The notes under the pieces were generated by a model. The model saw only the letters and a program-made list of their open reading frames with translations, searched no databases and was not told the origin of the DNA. From Campylobacter_A concisus_Y (lineage in GTDB: Bacteria; Campylobacterota; Campylobacteria; Campylobacterales; Campylobacteraceae), in assembly GCF_902460415.1 (NCBI RefSeq), contig NZ_CABPTY010000004.1, positions 62,001 to 126,000 on the forward strand: a stretch of 64,000 bases of DNA, read 5' to 3'. Both the position numbers and the translations under genes were made by a program. Positions 1 through 7,894 of the stretch are shown here, piece by piece. Each line of letters starts with the position of its first letter. The first letter of the stretch is position 1.

Positions 1-1664
1 TGCTTGATAACTCAGCTGATATGTTTCATATCTCGGCTGGAATGTATGGCAAAAGCTTTTACAATTCATCACTTTTTAAATATCGTGGCGCAAATTTTTA
101 CACCATCTTAAATGCAAATTTTACCAAAGCAAATAATTATAAAGATGGAAGTGGCAAAAGATGGGACTATGGCTACAATAGGCAAGGCCAAAGCGCTATC
201 TTAGGTTTCGTGCCAAATGATATTAGCGAGCTTAGGCTTACGTTTTTAAGGGATAATATCGATAAAGACAAGCAGCCAGAGCACATGATGGATGCCTTTA
301 AAACGACAAGAAAAGTCGGCAAGCTAAATATTAGATTAGGCGAAGAAGATCTTTCAAATACGCTAAATTTTGAATTTATCCTAAAAAAGGTTGAGCGAAA
401 AGCTGATAATTTTCATCTAAGAGATGCCACTCCAAATGTGAAAGTGGATTTAAAGAGGAATATATTTGAGGCAAATTTAAAGTATGACGCTGACTTTGCA
501 AGCTTTCACAATCAAATAGGCGCTGGCTTTGAAAAAGATAAGCATGACGGCAAAAGATACATGAAGCAAGGCAACAACTGGGTCTTTAATGGATACAGAT
601 TTGCTGATGTTAGAAATGATAAATTTATGCTTTTTGACACACTTGCTTATAAATTTAATGAAGCAAATGAAGCCTCACTTGCCTTAAAATATGAAGAGCA
701 AAGAAGTAAGCTTAACGGACTTGATACTAAATTTTTTGCACCAAATCCAGCTATTAGCACGACTCGCGGACTGCTTCGTCAAATTTATGGTGAGGACGTA
801 AGCGATAAGATCAAAAAAGACGCTTTTAGTGCAAGCCTAAAATATAAATTTACACCAAACGATAAGGATAGCTACTTTGCAAAGCTTGAGAGCTTATCTC
901 GCTTGCCAAGTAATATGGAGCGTTTTAACGCACTTTATGGTGCAGACGATAAAGGCTGGATAGCAAATCCGAATTTAGAGCCAGAAAGACACAATAGAGC
1001 GGTTCTTGGCTTTAAATTTGGTAGCGAGTTTTATAAAGAATACCTAAACTCGCTTCAAAACAAAGATGCATTTAGCTTTGGAGGACATTTCATCGCTGAT
1101 AGCGTTAAAAATTTGATCATTTTTGATAGACGCCACTCAAAGGCTGCGATGCCACTAATAAATAAAAATGCCGTCATCTCAAGAAACGTTGATGCAACGC
1201 TTTATAGTGTAAATTTAAACTCAGAATATAGCTTTGCAAGGCACTTTGGCTTAAAAAGCTCGTTTTATTATAACTACGGACAAAACAAAACTGATGGCAG
1301 ACCGCTTTATCAAATAAGGCCTTTTGAGGCAAATTTTGCATTTGACTACAAAGACTATGCAAGCTTTGGTAGCTACAACCTTGGCACCGCACTAAGACTA
1401 GTTTCAAAGCAAACTAGAGGCGATTTTAGCAAGCAAAATGGTCTAGGCATCGATAAAAAAGAGGCGGCAAAAGGATTTGGTTTGCTTGATCTTTATGGCA
1501 GCGTAGAGTTTAAAAATAAAGTTGGCATAAGATTTGGCATAGCAAATTTATTTGATAAAGATTATGCAGAATTTATCAGCGGTGATCACGTGGCAGCGCT
1601 TGATCCAGTAGTCGTTCATGCCCCTGGCAGGACATTTTTCATTAGCTTTCACAGCAGTTTTTAA
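1..1664 (+). CDS. TonB-dependent outer-membrane receptor, C-terminal part
   Basis: The reading frame is already open at base 3, so the signal peptide, TonB box and plug domain lie outside the window; about 553 residues of beta-barrel remain. The protein alternates short polar turns with aromatic-rich strands and ends in a typical barrel strand with a C-terminal Phe (PGRTFFISFHSSF). Such receptors take up iron chelates, haem, cobalamin or metal complexes across the outer membrane using TonB energy. The stop codon overlaps the ribosome binding site of the next gene, so it heads an operon with a periplasmic binding protein and ABC importer. The substrate cannot be read from the barrel; the neighbours suggest a metal or cofactor. 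Confidence 0.88.
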   Translation, partial: LDNSADMFHISAGMYGKSFYNSSLFKYRGANFYTILNANFTKANNYKDGSGKRWDYGYNRQGQSAILGFVPNDISELRLTFLRDNIDKDKQPEHMMDAFKTTRKVGKLNIRLGEEDLSNTLNFEFILKKVERKADNFHLRDATPNVKVDLKRNIFEANLKYDADFASFHNQIGAGFEKDKHDGKRYMKQGNNWVFNGYRFADVRNDKFMLFDTLAYKFNEANEASLALKYEEQRSKLNGLDTKFFAPNPAISTTRGLLRQIYGEDVSDKIKKDAFSASLKYKFTPNDKDSYFAKLESLSRLPSNMERFNALYGADDKGWIANPNLEPERHNRAVLGFKFGSEFYKEYLNSLQNKDAFSFGGHFIADSVKNLIIFDRRHSKAAMPLINKNAVISRNVDATLYSVNLNSEYSFARHFGLKSSFYYNYGQNKTDGRPLYQIRPFEANFAFDYKDYASFGSYNLGTALRLVSKQTRGDFSKQNGLGIDKKEAAKGFGLLDLYGSVEFKNKVGIRFGIANLFDKDYAEFISGDHVAALDPVVVHAPGRTFFISFHSSF

Positions 1665-1675
1665 AGGAGAAAAAG

Positions 1676-2641
1676 ATGTTAGATAGAAGAAAATTTTTAG
1701 GACTTAGCACGGCTTTAGGCGTTAGCGCTTTTGCACCAAATTTATTTGCAAAAGAGAGCTTTACTATGTGGGGCGCACCAGCGATCCCAAGCGTTATCAT
1801 GGCGGTTGCTGCACTGCAAGGCGAGTTAAATAAAACTTATGATGTAAGCCTAAATATCTGGAAAACACCAGATCAGCTTCGTGCAGGTGTCGCTAGTGGA
1901 GATATCAAGGTCACGATGTCACCATCAAATGTCGCTGCAAATTTAAGAAATCAAGGGCTTGATTTTGCGATGTTAAATTTACTAACTCTTGGCGTTATGA
2001 ACGCTATGGTTAAGGATGAAAAGATCAAAAATTTAGAGGATTTTGTAGGCAAAAAGCTTATCATGCCATTTCGAGGCGACATGCCTGATCTTGTTTTAAG
2101 AGCGCTTTGCAAGAAGAGGGGCATAGACGTTAGCAAGATAGACATCACCTATACAGCAACGCCGCCTGAGGCTCTGCTTTTATTTTTACAAAAAGATTTT
2201 GACATTTTAATAGTGCCACAACCTCTTGGTGAAGCGACTATTTTGCGTGGTAAAAAAGCAGGCGTTAGTGTACATTACTCAGTTGATTTTCCAAAAATTT
2301 GGGGTGAGAGCTTTGGTACAAAACCGATAATCCCAATGGCTGGCATTATCGTAGAAAGAGGCTTTTACGAGAAAAACTTAAATCTATTTGATACGCTTCA
2401 TAACGATCTTAAAAATGCACTTTCATGGATACTTGAGAACAAACAAAGTGCAGCAAAGATAGGTTCAAGCTACTTACCAGCTCCAGAAGTGGCACTTGCA
2501 AATGCCTTTGACAAGGCAAATCTAACAGTGACAAAAGCAAATGAACTACAAAATGAAATCATGGCATTTTTTGAAGAAATTTATCAGTTTAATCCAAAAT
2601 TTCTAGGTGGCAAGATGCCAGATAAAGGTCTATTTTTATGA
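1676..2641 (+). CDS. Tat-exported ABC transporter substrate-binding protein (NMT1/SsuA-like)
   Basis: 321 residues. The N-terminus has a twin-arginine signal (DRRKFLGL followed by a hydrophobic stretch ending in ANLFA at about residue 25), so export is probably by Tat rather than Sec, as for proteins that fold or bind a cofactor in the cytoplasm. The body resembles the NMT1/THI5-SsuA class of periplasmic binding proteins that feed taurine, sulfonate or thiamine-precursor-type importers. A strong ribosome binding site (AAAGGAG, 1663-1669) overlaps the receptor stop codon and sits 6 bases before the ATG. The ATG of the permease overlaps its TGA (ATGA), so the two are translationally coupled. 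The ligand is unknown. Confidence 0.85.
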   Translation: MLDRRKFLGLSTALGVSAFAPNLFAKESFTMWGAPAIPSVIMAVAALQGELNKTYDVSLNIWKTPDQLRAGVASGDIKVTMSPSNVAANLRNQGLDFAMLNLLTLGVMNAMVKDEKIKNLEDFVGKKLIMPFRGDMPDLVLRALCKKRGIDVSKIDITYTATPPEALLLFLQKDFDILIVPQPLGEATILRGKKAGVSVHYSVDFPKIWGESFGTKPIIPMAGIIVERGFYEKNLNLFDTLHNDLKNALSWILENKQSAAKIGSSYLPAPEVALANAFDKANLTVTKANELQNEIMAFFEEIYQFNPKFLGGKMPDKGLFL

Positions 2642-3435
2642 TACTAATTGATGGCATTAAAAAGGATCGCTCAAGCTTTTTAAAAATAATTGACTATTTT
2701 TGGGGCGGATTTAGCGGATTTGCCGTAGTTTTTTTGATCTTAGCCATTTGGCAAGTGGGAAGCGAGTTTAGCTCCCCACTCTTGCTTCCGCCACCAAAAG
2801 ATGTATTTTTTAAAGTTTGTGAGATTTTAAAAGATTACAAAAATAGCGAGATAAATATAACGCTTTGCAGATCACTAGTTGGGGTTAGTACGGCGACATT
2901 TTTTGGTATATTTTTAGGGCTAATAGCAGGTAGCTTTAAAAGCTTTGCAGCCTTTTTAAAGCCTGTTATCACTTTGCTTTTGTCAATGCCACCAATTATT
3001 TGGATAGTGCTTGCTATTTTTTGGTTTGGATTTGGAAATTTTAGCACCATTTTTACTATCTTTATAACCGTTTTACCGCTTACTTTTGCAAGCTCGGCAG
3101 TTGCTATGAGCAGTGTAGATGAGGAGCTAAAAGAGATGTTTGATGCCTATCATTTAGGCTTTTTAAAAAAGATAAAACACCTTTATATCCCACATCTTAC
3201 AAGTTATATCATAAGCTCTGTTAGTGTAGCTGTTGCAATGGGTGTAAAAATAGTCATAATGGCCGAACTACTAGGTGCAAATAACGGCATGGGAGCAAAG
3301 ATAGCAAATGCAAGAGCAATGCTTGAAACAACCGAGGTAATGGCGTATGTTCTTTTAAGCATCACTCTTATCATGCTCTTTGAATACCTCATCATCGAGC
3401 CACTAAAAATAGCTTTGATGCCTTGGAGAAGATGA
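2638..3435 (+). CDS. ABC transporter permease (SsuC/TauC-like)
   Basis: 265 residues with about six membrane segments and a BPD-type EAA loop near residues 160-185 (EELKEMFDAYHLGFLKKIK), where the ATPase docks. This architecture is that of SsuC/TauC permeases, which pair with NMT1-type binding proteins. Start ATG 2638 overlaps the stop of the binding protein and its own TGA overlaps the ATGATG of the ATPase gene, so the three ABC components form one coupled unit. Confidence 0.88.
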   Translation: MILIDGIKKDRSSFLKIIDYFWGGFSGFAVVFLILAIWQVGSEFSSPLLLPPPKDVFFKVCEILKDYKNSEINITLCRSLVGVSTATFFGIFLGLIAGSFKSFAAFLKPVITLLLSMPPIIWIVLAIFWFGFGNFSTIFTIFITVLPLTFASSAVAMSSVDEELKEMFDAYHLGFLKKIKHLYIPHLTSYIISSVSVAVAMGVKIVIMAELLGANNGMGAKIANARAMLETTEVMAYVLLSITLIMLFEYLIIEPLKIALMPWRR

Positions 3436-4124
3436 TGCTTGAGCTTAAAAATGTAGAGTATGAAATTTTAAGAGATAAGGTCGTAAGGAATTTTAGCCTA
3501 AATGTAAAAAGTAGCGAGGTAGTTACGCTTTTTGGGCCATCAGGATGTGGCAAGACGACGATACTTAGGCTTATTAGCGGACTAAATGAGCCTAGAAAAG
3601 GGAAAATTTTTAATAACTTTAAAAAGACTACATATTTTTTTCAAGAAAATCGCCTGCTAACATGGAAAAATGCTCTTGAAAATGTGCTTTTGGTTATGGA
3701 TAAACCAGACATTAACGCTGTTTTAGAGCTTTTTAAAAAGGTTGGATTAAGCCAAAAGGATACTTTAAAATACCCAAGCGAGCTAAGCGGCGGTATGAGG
3801 CAAAGGGTAGCTTTCGTAAGAGCGGTTGTAACAAAGCCTGATCTACTTTTGATGGATGAGCCTTTTTCTGGGCTTGATTATGATATGAAAGAAATTTTAA
3901 TTGAAATTATTGGCCAAAGAGTTAGCGAAGGTATGAGCGTAGTTCTTGTCACACACGATAGAATGGAAGCTGTAAAGATGTCAAATAGAATTTATTTCTT
4001 ATCAAGTAAAGGTGCAGTCATACAAAGAGAACTTGAAATAGACAAAGATTTCAAAGAGCGCGATTTTACTTTTATTAGCAAGATGATAGATGAAAATTTC
4101 AAAGGGCAAATTTATTATGATTAA
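3435..4124 (+). CDS. ABC transporter ATP-binding protein (SsuB/TauB-like)
   Basis: About 229 residues. Walker A GPSGCGKTT, Q-loop FQENRLLTW, signature LSGGMRQR, Walker B LLLMDEPF and H-loop VTHDR are all present, so it should be an active ATPase energising the permease upstream. I chose ATG 3435 because GGAG at 3425-3428 lies 6 bases before it; ATG 3432 and an in-frame TTG at 3423 are alternatives. The 3' end overlaps the start of the NnrS gene. Confidence 0.9.
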   Translation: MLELKNVEYEILRDKVVRNFSLNVKSSEVVTLFGPSGCGKTTILRLISGLNEPRKGKIFNNFKKTTYFFQENRLLTWKNALENVLLVMDKPDINAVLELFKKVGLSQKDTLKYPSELSGGMRQRVAFVRAVVTKPDLLLMDEPFSGLDYDMKEILIEIIGQRVSEGMSVVLVTHDRMEAVKMSNRIYFLSSKGAVIQRELEIDKDFKERDFTFISKMIDENFKGQIYYD

Positions 4125-5223
4125 TAATTTTTTTACTCATCCTATGAGGATATTTTTCTTAATGAGTGCCGCCTGTGCGGTGCTTGGCGCTAGTGTGTTT
4201 TTTACTCCAACTGATTTTGTGAGCTTACATAAATTTATATTTTTGCAACTATTTTTGGCGCTTGCTTATGCTGGATTTTTGCTAACTGGACTAACTGATT
4301 GGACAAATTTTCAAGCGTCTTTAAAAATACACGCCTATATATTATTTTCACTCTTTTTCATAAGCTTTATATTGGCATTTTTTAGTCTATTTTTAGCACA
4401 CTGCTTTATCACTCTTTTTTGGCTTTACTTGGTTTTGCTTTGTGTTTATATGATCTGGCGAGATAAAAATGATGATCAATTTGGCGTACTTGGCTTTTTA
4501 TTTGGCATTTTAAGCTTTGAAATTAGTTATTTAATAAGCGGCAACGAAAAATTTTTAAATTTACAAGTTTTTATCCACGTGATCGCTATCTTGCTCATCT
4601 CTTACCGCGTTAGTGTCGTACTTGGAAAAGAAGCATTAAAAAGAGAAAAAGGCATGGATGAAGCTGTTTTTGTGCCAAATTTTATCTATAAAAATATCGC
4701 TATTTGCTGCGTTTGTGCTTTTTTGCTTTTAAATATATTTTTTGAGGAAAGCATGGGTGTCTATTATGCCGCGATAGCTTGTGGAAGTGCGGTACTTGCA
4801 AAGCTTAAAGAGTGGCACTATAAAGAGCTTTTTAGACATAGTTTTGTGATTTTATACTATTTTATGCAACTATTTTTAGCGCTTGGTTTTTTAGGCATCG
4901 GTTTTAGCGGCATTTTTGGGCTCCATCTTGAGACAAATTTTATGCATCTAATAGCGATAAATGCAGTAATTTTTAGCGTAATGCTTATATTTAATGTCGC
5001 AGGACTTCGTCACAGCGGACAAGAGCTTGAGTTTTTACGCCTTAGTAAGGTTGCTTTTATTTTAGTTCTTTTAGCTGGTGTTAGCAGAGGAATTTTGGCT
5101 TATTTTTGGAGTGGCTTTTACATTCATTTACCAGCAACACTCATAGCAATCGCTTTTATTTTTTGGCTCATAAATTTTTATGTGATCTTTAGGGATAACG
5201 ATTTTAGCGATGATCCAGAGTAA
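4117..5223 (+). CDS. NnrS family haem-copper membrane protein
   Basis: About 368 residues, almost wholly hydrophobic with roughly ten to twelve membrane segments. Near the N-terminus HPMRIFFLMSAA followed by a His-containing helix and the GFLLTGLTDWTNF segment match the NnrS pattern, as does LRHSGQELEFLRLSKVAF near the C-terminus. NnrS proteins are haem- and copper-containing membrane proteins linked to nitric oxide stress and denitrification; their chemistry is not settled. Start ATG 4117 overlaps the ATPase stop; an in-frame ATG at 4090 lies deeper in the ATPase gene and is less likely. The operon with a TonB receptor and ABC importer suggests that the imported ligand serves nitrogen-oxide or metal metabolism (inference). 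Confidence 0.85.
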   Translation: MINNFFTHPMRIFFLMSAACAVLGASVFFTPTDFVSLHKFIFLQLFLALAYAGFLLTGLTDWTNFQASLKIHAYILFSLFFISFILAFFSLFLAHCFITLFWLYLVLLCVYMIWRDKNDDQFGVLGFLFGILSFEISYLISGNEKFLNLQVFIHVIAILLISYRVSVVLGKEALKREKGMDEAVFVPNFIYKNIAICCVCAFLLLNIFFEESMGVYYAAIACGSAVLAKLKEWHYKELFRHSFVILYYFMQLFLALGFLGIGFSGIFGLHLETNFMHLIAINAVIFSVMLIFNVAGLRHSGQELEFLRLSKVAFILVLLAGVSRGILAYFWSGFYIHLPATLIAIAFIFWLINFYVIFRDNDFSDDPE

Positions 5224-5289
5224 AAAGATATTAAAAATTTATTCATTAATTAAAAAGAGTTTTTAAGTCTTTTTTGAAGTAAGTGGATA

Positions 5290-5295
5290 TATAAT
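5290..5295 (+). promoter_or_regulatory. Candidate -10 element for the yceI-like gene
   Basis: A perfect TATAAT lies 39 bases before the ATG at 5335 in a 110-base AT-rich gap. Campylobacter sigma-70 promoters rely mostly on the -10 box, so no -35 was required. It would make the YceI-like gene independent of the upstream operon. Confidence 0.5.
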
Positions 5296-5299
5296 TTGC

Positions 5300-5318
5300 G
5301 ATATTTATTATCAATATT
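5300..5318 (+). promoter_or_regulatory. Fur-box-like sequence
   Basis: The 19 bases GATATTTATTATCAATATT match the classical Fur consensus at 14 of 19 positions (hand comparison) and sit between the -10 element and the ATG, where a bound repressor would block transcription. AT-rich DNA raises the chance of a random match, so this is only a candidate. Confidence 0.25.
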
Positions 5319-5334
5319 ATAAAAAGGATTCTTT

Positions 5335-5880
5335 ATGAACAAACTTACTTCTGTTGCTTTAGTAGCTTCATTTTTTGCAGTTTCAGCTCTTGCATTTAGC
5401 GTAGAAGGTGAACCAAAGGTAACATTTACTGGTTACAAGCTGGCAAATAAAACAGCCGTACCAGGTACTTTCAAGACGATAAATTTTAAAAGTCAAGAAA
5501 ATGCAAATTTTGCTGATTTTTTAAAGAGCTTTGAATTTAAGCTTGAGCCAAAAGATATCGACACAAAGCTACCTGACCGCGATAAAAGGATTGGCATTAT
5601 TTTCGATGGCAAGGCAGTAGATGGCAAGATCGTAGCAGTAAATGGCGACGATAAGGCTGGAGAAATGGATGTTGAGCTTAGCATAAATGGCAATTCAAAA
5701 ATTTTTAAAACAAAATATGAAGTGCAAAATGGCAAGCTAGTAGCAAAATTTTCAGTTGATCTTGTAAATGATTTGAAGCTAAATGAAAGCTTTGATAAAT
5801 TTGCCGCTGCCGCCAAACCATTTCACGGTGGAAAGAGCTATCCAGATGTAGATGTTGGATTTGAAGCGGCGATAAAATAA
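5335..5880 (+). CDS. YceI family periplasmic protein
   Basis: 181 residues with a Sec signal peptide ending at about residue 20 (VSALAFS). The mature part has the alternating beta-strand pattern of the YceI lipocalin-like fold (FTGYKLANKTAVPGTF, NANFADFLKSFEF), a barrel that in studied members binds a polyprenyl or isoprenoid molecule. A ribosome binding site-like AAAAGGA lies 6-12 bases before the ATG. Its own -10 element, a possible Fur box and a hairpin at the end suggest a single-gene transcript. Confidence 0.8.
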   Translation: MNKLTSVALVASFFAVSALAFSVEGEPKVTFTGYKLANKTAVPGTFKTINFKSQENANFADFLKSFEFKLEPKDIDTKLPDRDKRIGIIFDGKAVDGKIVAVNGDDKAGEMDVELSINGNSKIFKTKYEVQNGKLVAKFSVDLVNDLKLNESFDKFAAAAKPFHGGKSYPDVDVGFEAAIK

Positions 5881-5888
5881 CTTTCAAT

Positions 5889-5918
5889 TTCGGCGCCAGT
5901 AAGTTAGCTTGCGCCGAA
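5889..5918 (+). terminator. Possible terminator hairpin after yceI-like gene
   Basis: TTCGGCGC (5889-5896) pairs with GCGCCGAA (5911-5918) across a 14-base loop, starting 9 bases after the stop. It lacks a strong U-tract, so rho-independent termination is uncertain. The GC-rich stem also marks the left edge of a stretch of differing base composition. Confidence 0.35.
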
Positions 5919-5951
5919 GTTACCTCTTTATCCTAGTTTCTTGCTCTGTGA

Positions 5952-6194
5952 TACCGAAAAATCGAAGATGACGGATTTTTCATACAAAAAGGTGGCAAGA
6001 ATGCGAAATTTTATTTTAAAGATATCGATGAAATCGGCATCCCCGAGATAGACGCCAAGCGCAGAATTAGTGTTTTTAATATAAAATTTAAAAAAGGTGG
6101 GCTAGCATACGACCTCATGCAGCCTACCGGCGATGATAATGCCGTGATATACGACAAATACGAGCTATCCAAGCACGAAGTTTTTAAAATTTAA
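5952..6194 (+). pseudogene. C-terminal relic of an unidentified protein gene
   Basis: One frame is open from 5952 to a TAA at 6192-6194 (80 codons) and reads like a real protein: it runs through GGKNAKFYFKDIDEIGIPEI, then GGLAYDLMQPTGDDNAVIYD, and ends SKHEVFKI. There is a stop just upstream (5949-5951) and no ATG, GTG or TTG near its beginning, so only the tail of a gene survives; an upstream frameshift or deletion is implied. It is richer in G+C than the ATPase gene that follows. The family was not recognised. Nothing else was seen between 5881 and 6238 apart from the hairpin at 5889-5918. Confidence 0.55.
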
Positions 6195-6238
6195 AGCAGA
6201 AATTTGAGAAGTGTAATTAAAAATAATGAGGTTTAACA

Positions 6239-7855
6239 ATGAAGATATCTAAAGTGCGTATACAAGAATTTAAACGTTTTAAGGATTTAACTATTGATTT
6301 AGGAGATAGCCCAAAGAAAATCATTGCTCTTGTCGGCCCAAATGGTTGTGGTAAAAGTAGTGTATTGGACGCTTTTATTGCATTAGGCCCATCTTTTGGT
6401 GCACGTATAGGAACAGACCCATCCGGTAGTGTTAAGAATTATTTTTTTAGATCAAATAATAAAAATTTCTATGAACTAATTGATATAGATTTTGTTGTAG
6501 GTGGTATTGTTTATAGAAAGGATGAACTGTGTAATATAGAAAAATATAAAAATAGTCTAAATAGTCTATTTTCGTTTAGAAGCCCATATAGATATAACAA
6601 TGATTTAAATATTAAAGAAATTAGAGCAGTCAGCCCAATAGAGGAAAATAGATATGGTGCTAGCTATTCCGTTAGCATTGATGAAAAAATAGAAGAAAAC
6701 TATAGGGGACTGCTTGCATATTTTAATTCATATAGAGATGACAATGATTTAAAACCGTCTGAAGCTAGAAAACATGTTATAGACCAACTAAATAATTCAA
6801 TTAAAAACTGTTTAGATTTAGAAATAGTTAGTATGGGAGAAGTTGAAGGTGGCAATGGCACTTTATTTTTCAAAAAGCCTGATTCTGATGTAAAATTTTC
6901 TTTCAATAGTTTATCTTCTGGCGAAAAAGAAGTAGCTGATATACTTTTAGATTTATTTTTGAGAAAAGAAAAATATAAAGGCTCTATTTATTTGATAGAC
7001 GAGCCGGAGCTTCATATAAATACATGTATACAAAGAAATCTTATGAAAGAGATAAATAATCTAATAGATGATGAAGGTCAAATTTGGATAACAACGCACA
7101 GTATAGGTTTTTTAAGGGCCTTACAAACGGACTTTATAGGCGATAGTCAAATCATTAAATTTCATAAAAACATTAATCTATCCGATAAAATAGAACTAAA
7201 ACCCATTGATAAAAACTATAATGAATGGAAAGAAATTTTTGAAACTGCCTTAGACGATTTAACAGGCTTAATTGCACCTAAAAGAATAATTTATTGCGAA
7301 GGGAGAGCAGAATTAAAAGATAGCTATGAAAAAGGATTGGATGCAAAGGTATTAAATAATATTTTCAATAAAAAATATCCAGATACTTTATTTGTATCAA
7401 GTGGTGGAAATACTGAGCTAGACTATAGAAGTAGAATAGCGATAGCCATACTTGGAAAAGTATTTAAGGACTTGGAAATTTGGGTATTTAAAGATAGGGA
7501 TATAGCTTCAGGCGGCAATGTGAGTGAATTTGATAGGCAAGAATACCTTGATGGTCAAGAAAATAGCTTTAGAGTTATGAAAAGATGGGAAATAGAAAAT
7601 TATTTATTTGATAAAGAGATTTTAAAGGCTTATTGCGACAAAAAGGGGTGCCAATTTGATGAGAGTAGGTATGATGCTGTAGTAACAGATGTAGTAAATA
7701 ACAATGTGAAGGATAAGGGTGGAGAAATTAAAAAGTGTTGTGGCATAACGACGCCTATTAATATTGAAATCTTCAAAGAAAATTTATCAAATTTTATTTT
7801 ACCAGACACTTTGGTTTATAAAGAGCTTGAAGACTGCATATTTAATAGAAAATAA
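6239..7855 (+). CDS. AAA ATPase-TOPRIM/DUF4435 fusion, putative phage-defence protein
   Basis: 538 residues. The first ~310 form an ABC/SMC-type ATPase: Walker A GPNGCGKSS at 33-41, signature LSSGEKE at 225-231, Walker B IDEPEL at 253-258 and H-loop TTHS at 285-288. The C-terminal half resembles a TOPRIM or DUF4435 domain: acidic motif IIYCEG (350-355), DRD (419-421) and WEIENYL (450-456), the last being typical of DUF4435. ATPase plus TOPRIM is the plan of OLD nucleases and of the PARIS AriA/AriB pair, which also occurs fused. GAGG precedes the ATG by about 7 bases. The gene is very AT-rich (one 60-base line counted at 22% G+C, another 35%) and sits alone between GC-richer DNA, suggesting transfer. 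The defence role is inferred. Confidence 0.8.
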   Translation: MKISKVRIQEFKRFKDLTIDLGDSPKKIIALVGPNGCGKSSVLDAFIALGPSFGARIGTDPSGSVKNYFFRSNNKNFYELIDIDFVVGGIVYRKDELCNIEKYKNSLNSLFSFRSPYRYNNDLNIKEIRAVSPIEENRYGASYSVSIDEKIEENYRGLLAYFNSYRDDNDLKPSEARKHVIDQLNNSIKNCLDLEIVSMGEVEGGNGTLFFKKPDSDVKFSFNSLSSGEKEVADILLDLFLRKEKYKGSIYLIDEPELHINTCIQRNLMKEINNLIDDEGQIWITTHSIGFLRALQTDFIGDSQIIKFHKNINLSDKIELKPIDKNYNEWKEIFETALDDLTGLIAPKRIIYCEGRAELKDSYEKGLDAKVLNNIFNKKYPDTLFVSSGGNTELDYRSRIAIAILGKVFKDLEIWVFKDRDIASGGNVSEFDRQEYLDGQENSFRVMKRWEIENYLFDKEILKAYCDKKGCQFDESRYDAVVTDVVNNNVKDKGGEIKKCCGITTPINIEIFKENLSNFILPDTLVYKELEDCIFNRK

Positions 7856-7881
7856 AAGATGGTAAAGAATTTTACCATCTT
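7856..7881. terminator. Bidirectional terminator hairpin
   Basis: AAGATGGTAAA (7856-7866) and TTTACCATCTT (7871-7881) form a perfect 11-bp stem with a 4-base loop immediately after the ATPase stop. The next gene converges from the other side (its stop is at 7895), and on the minus strand the stem runs into a T-rich stretch, so it can serve both genes. Confidence 0.8.
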
Positions 7882-7894
7882 GTTAGAATATTTC

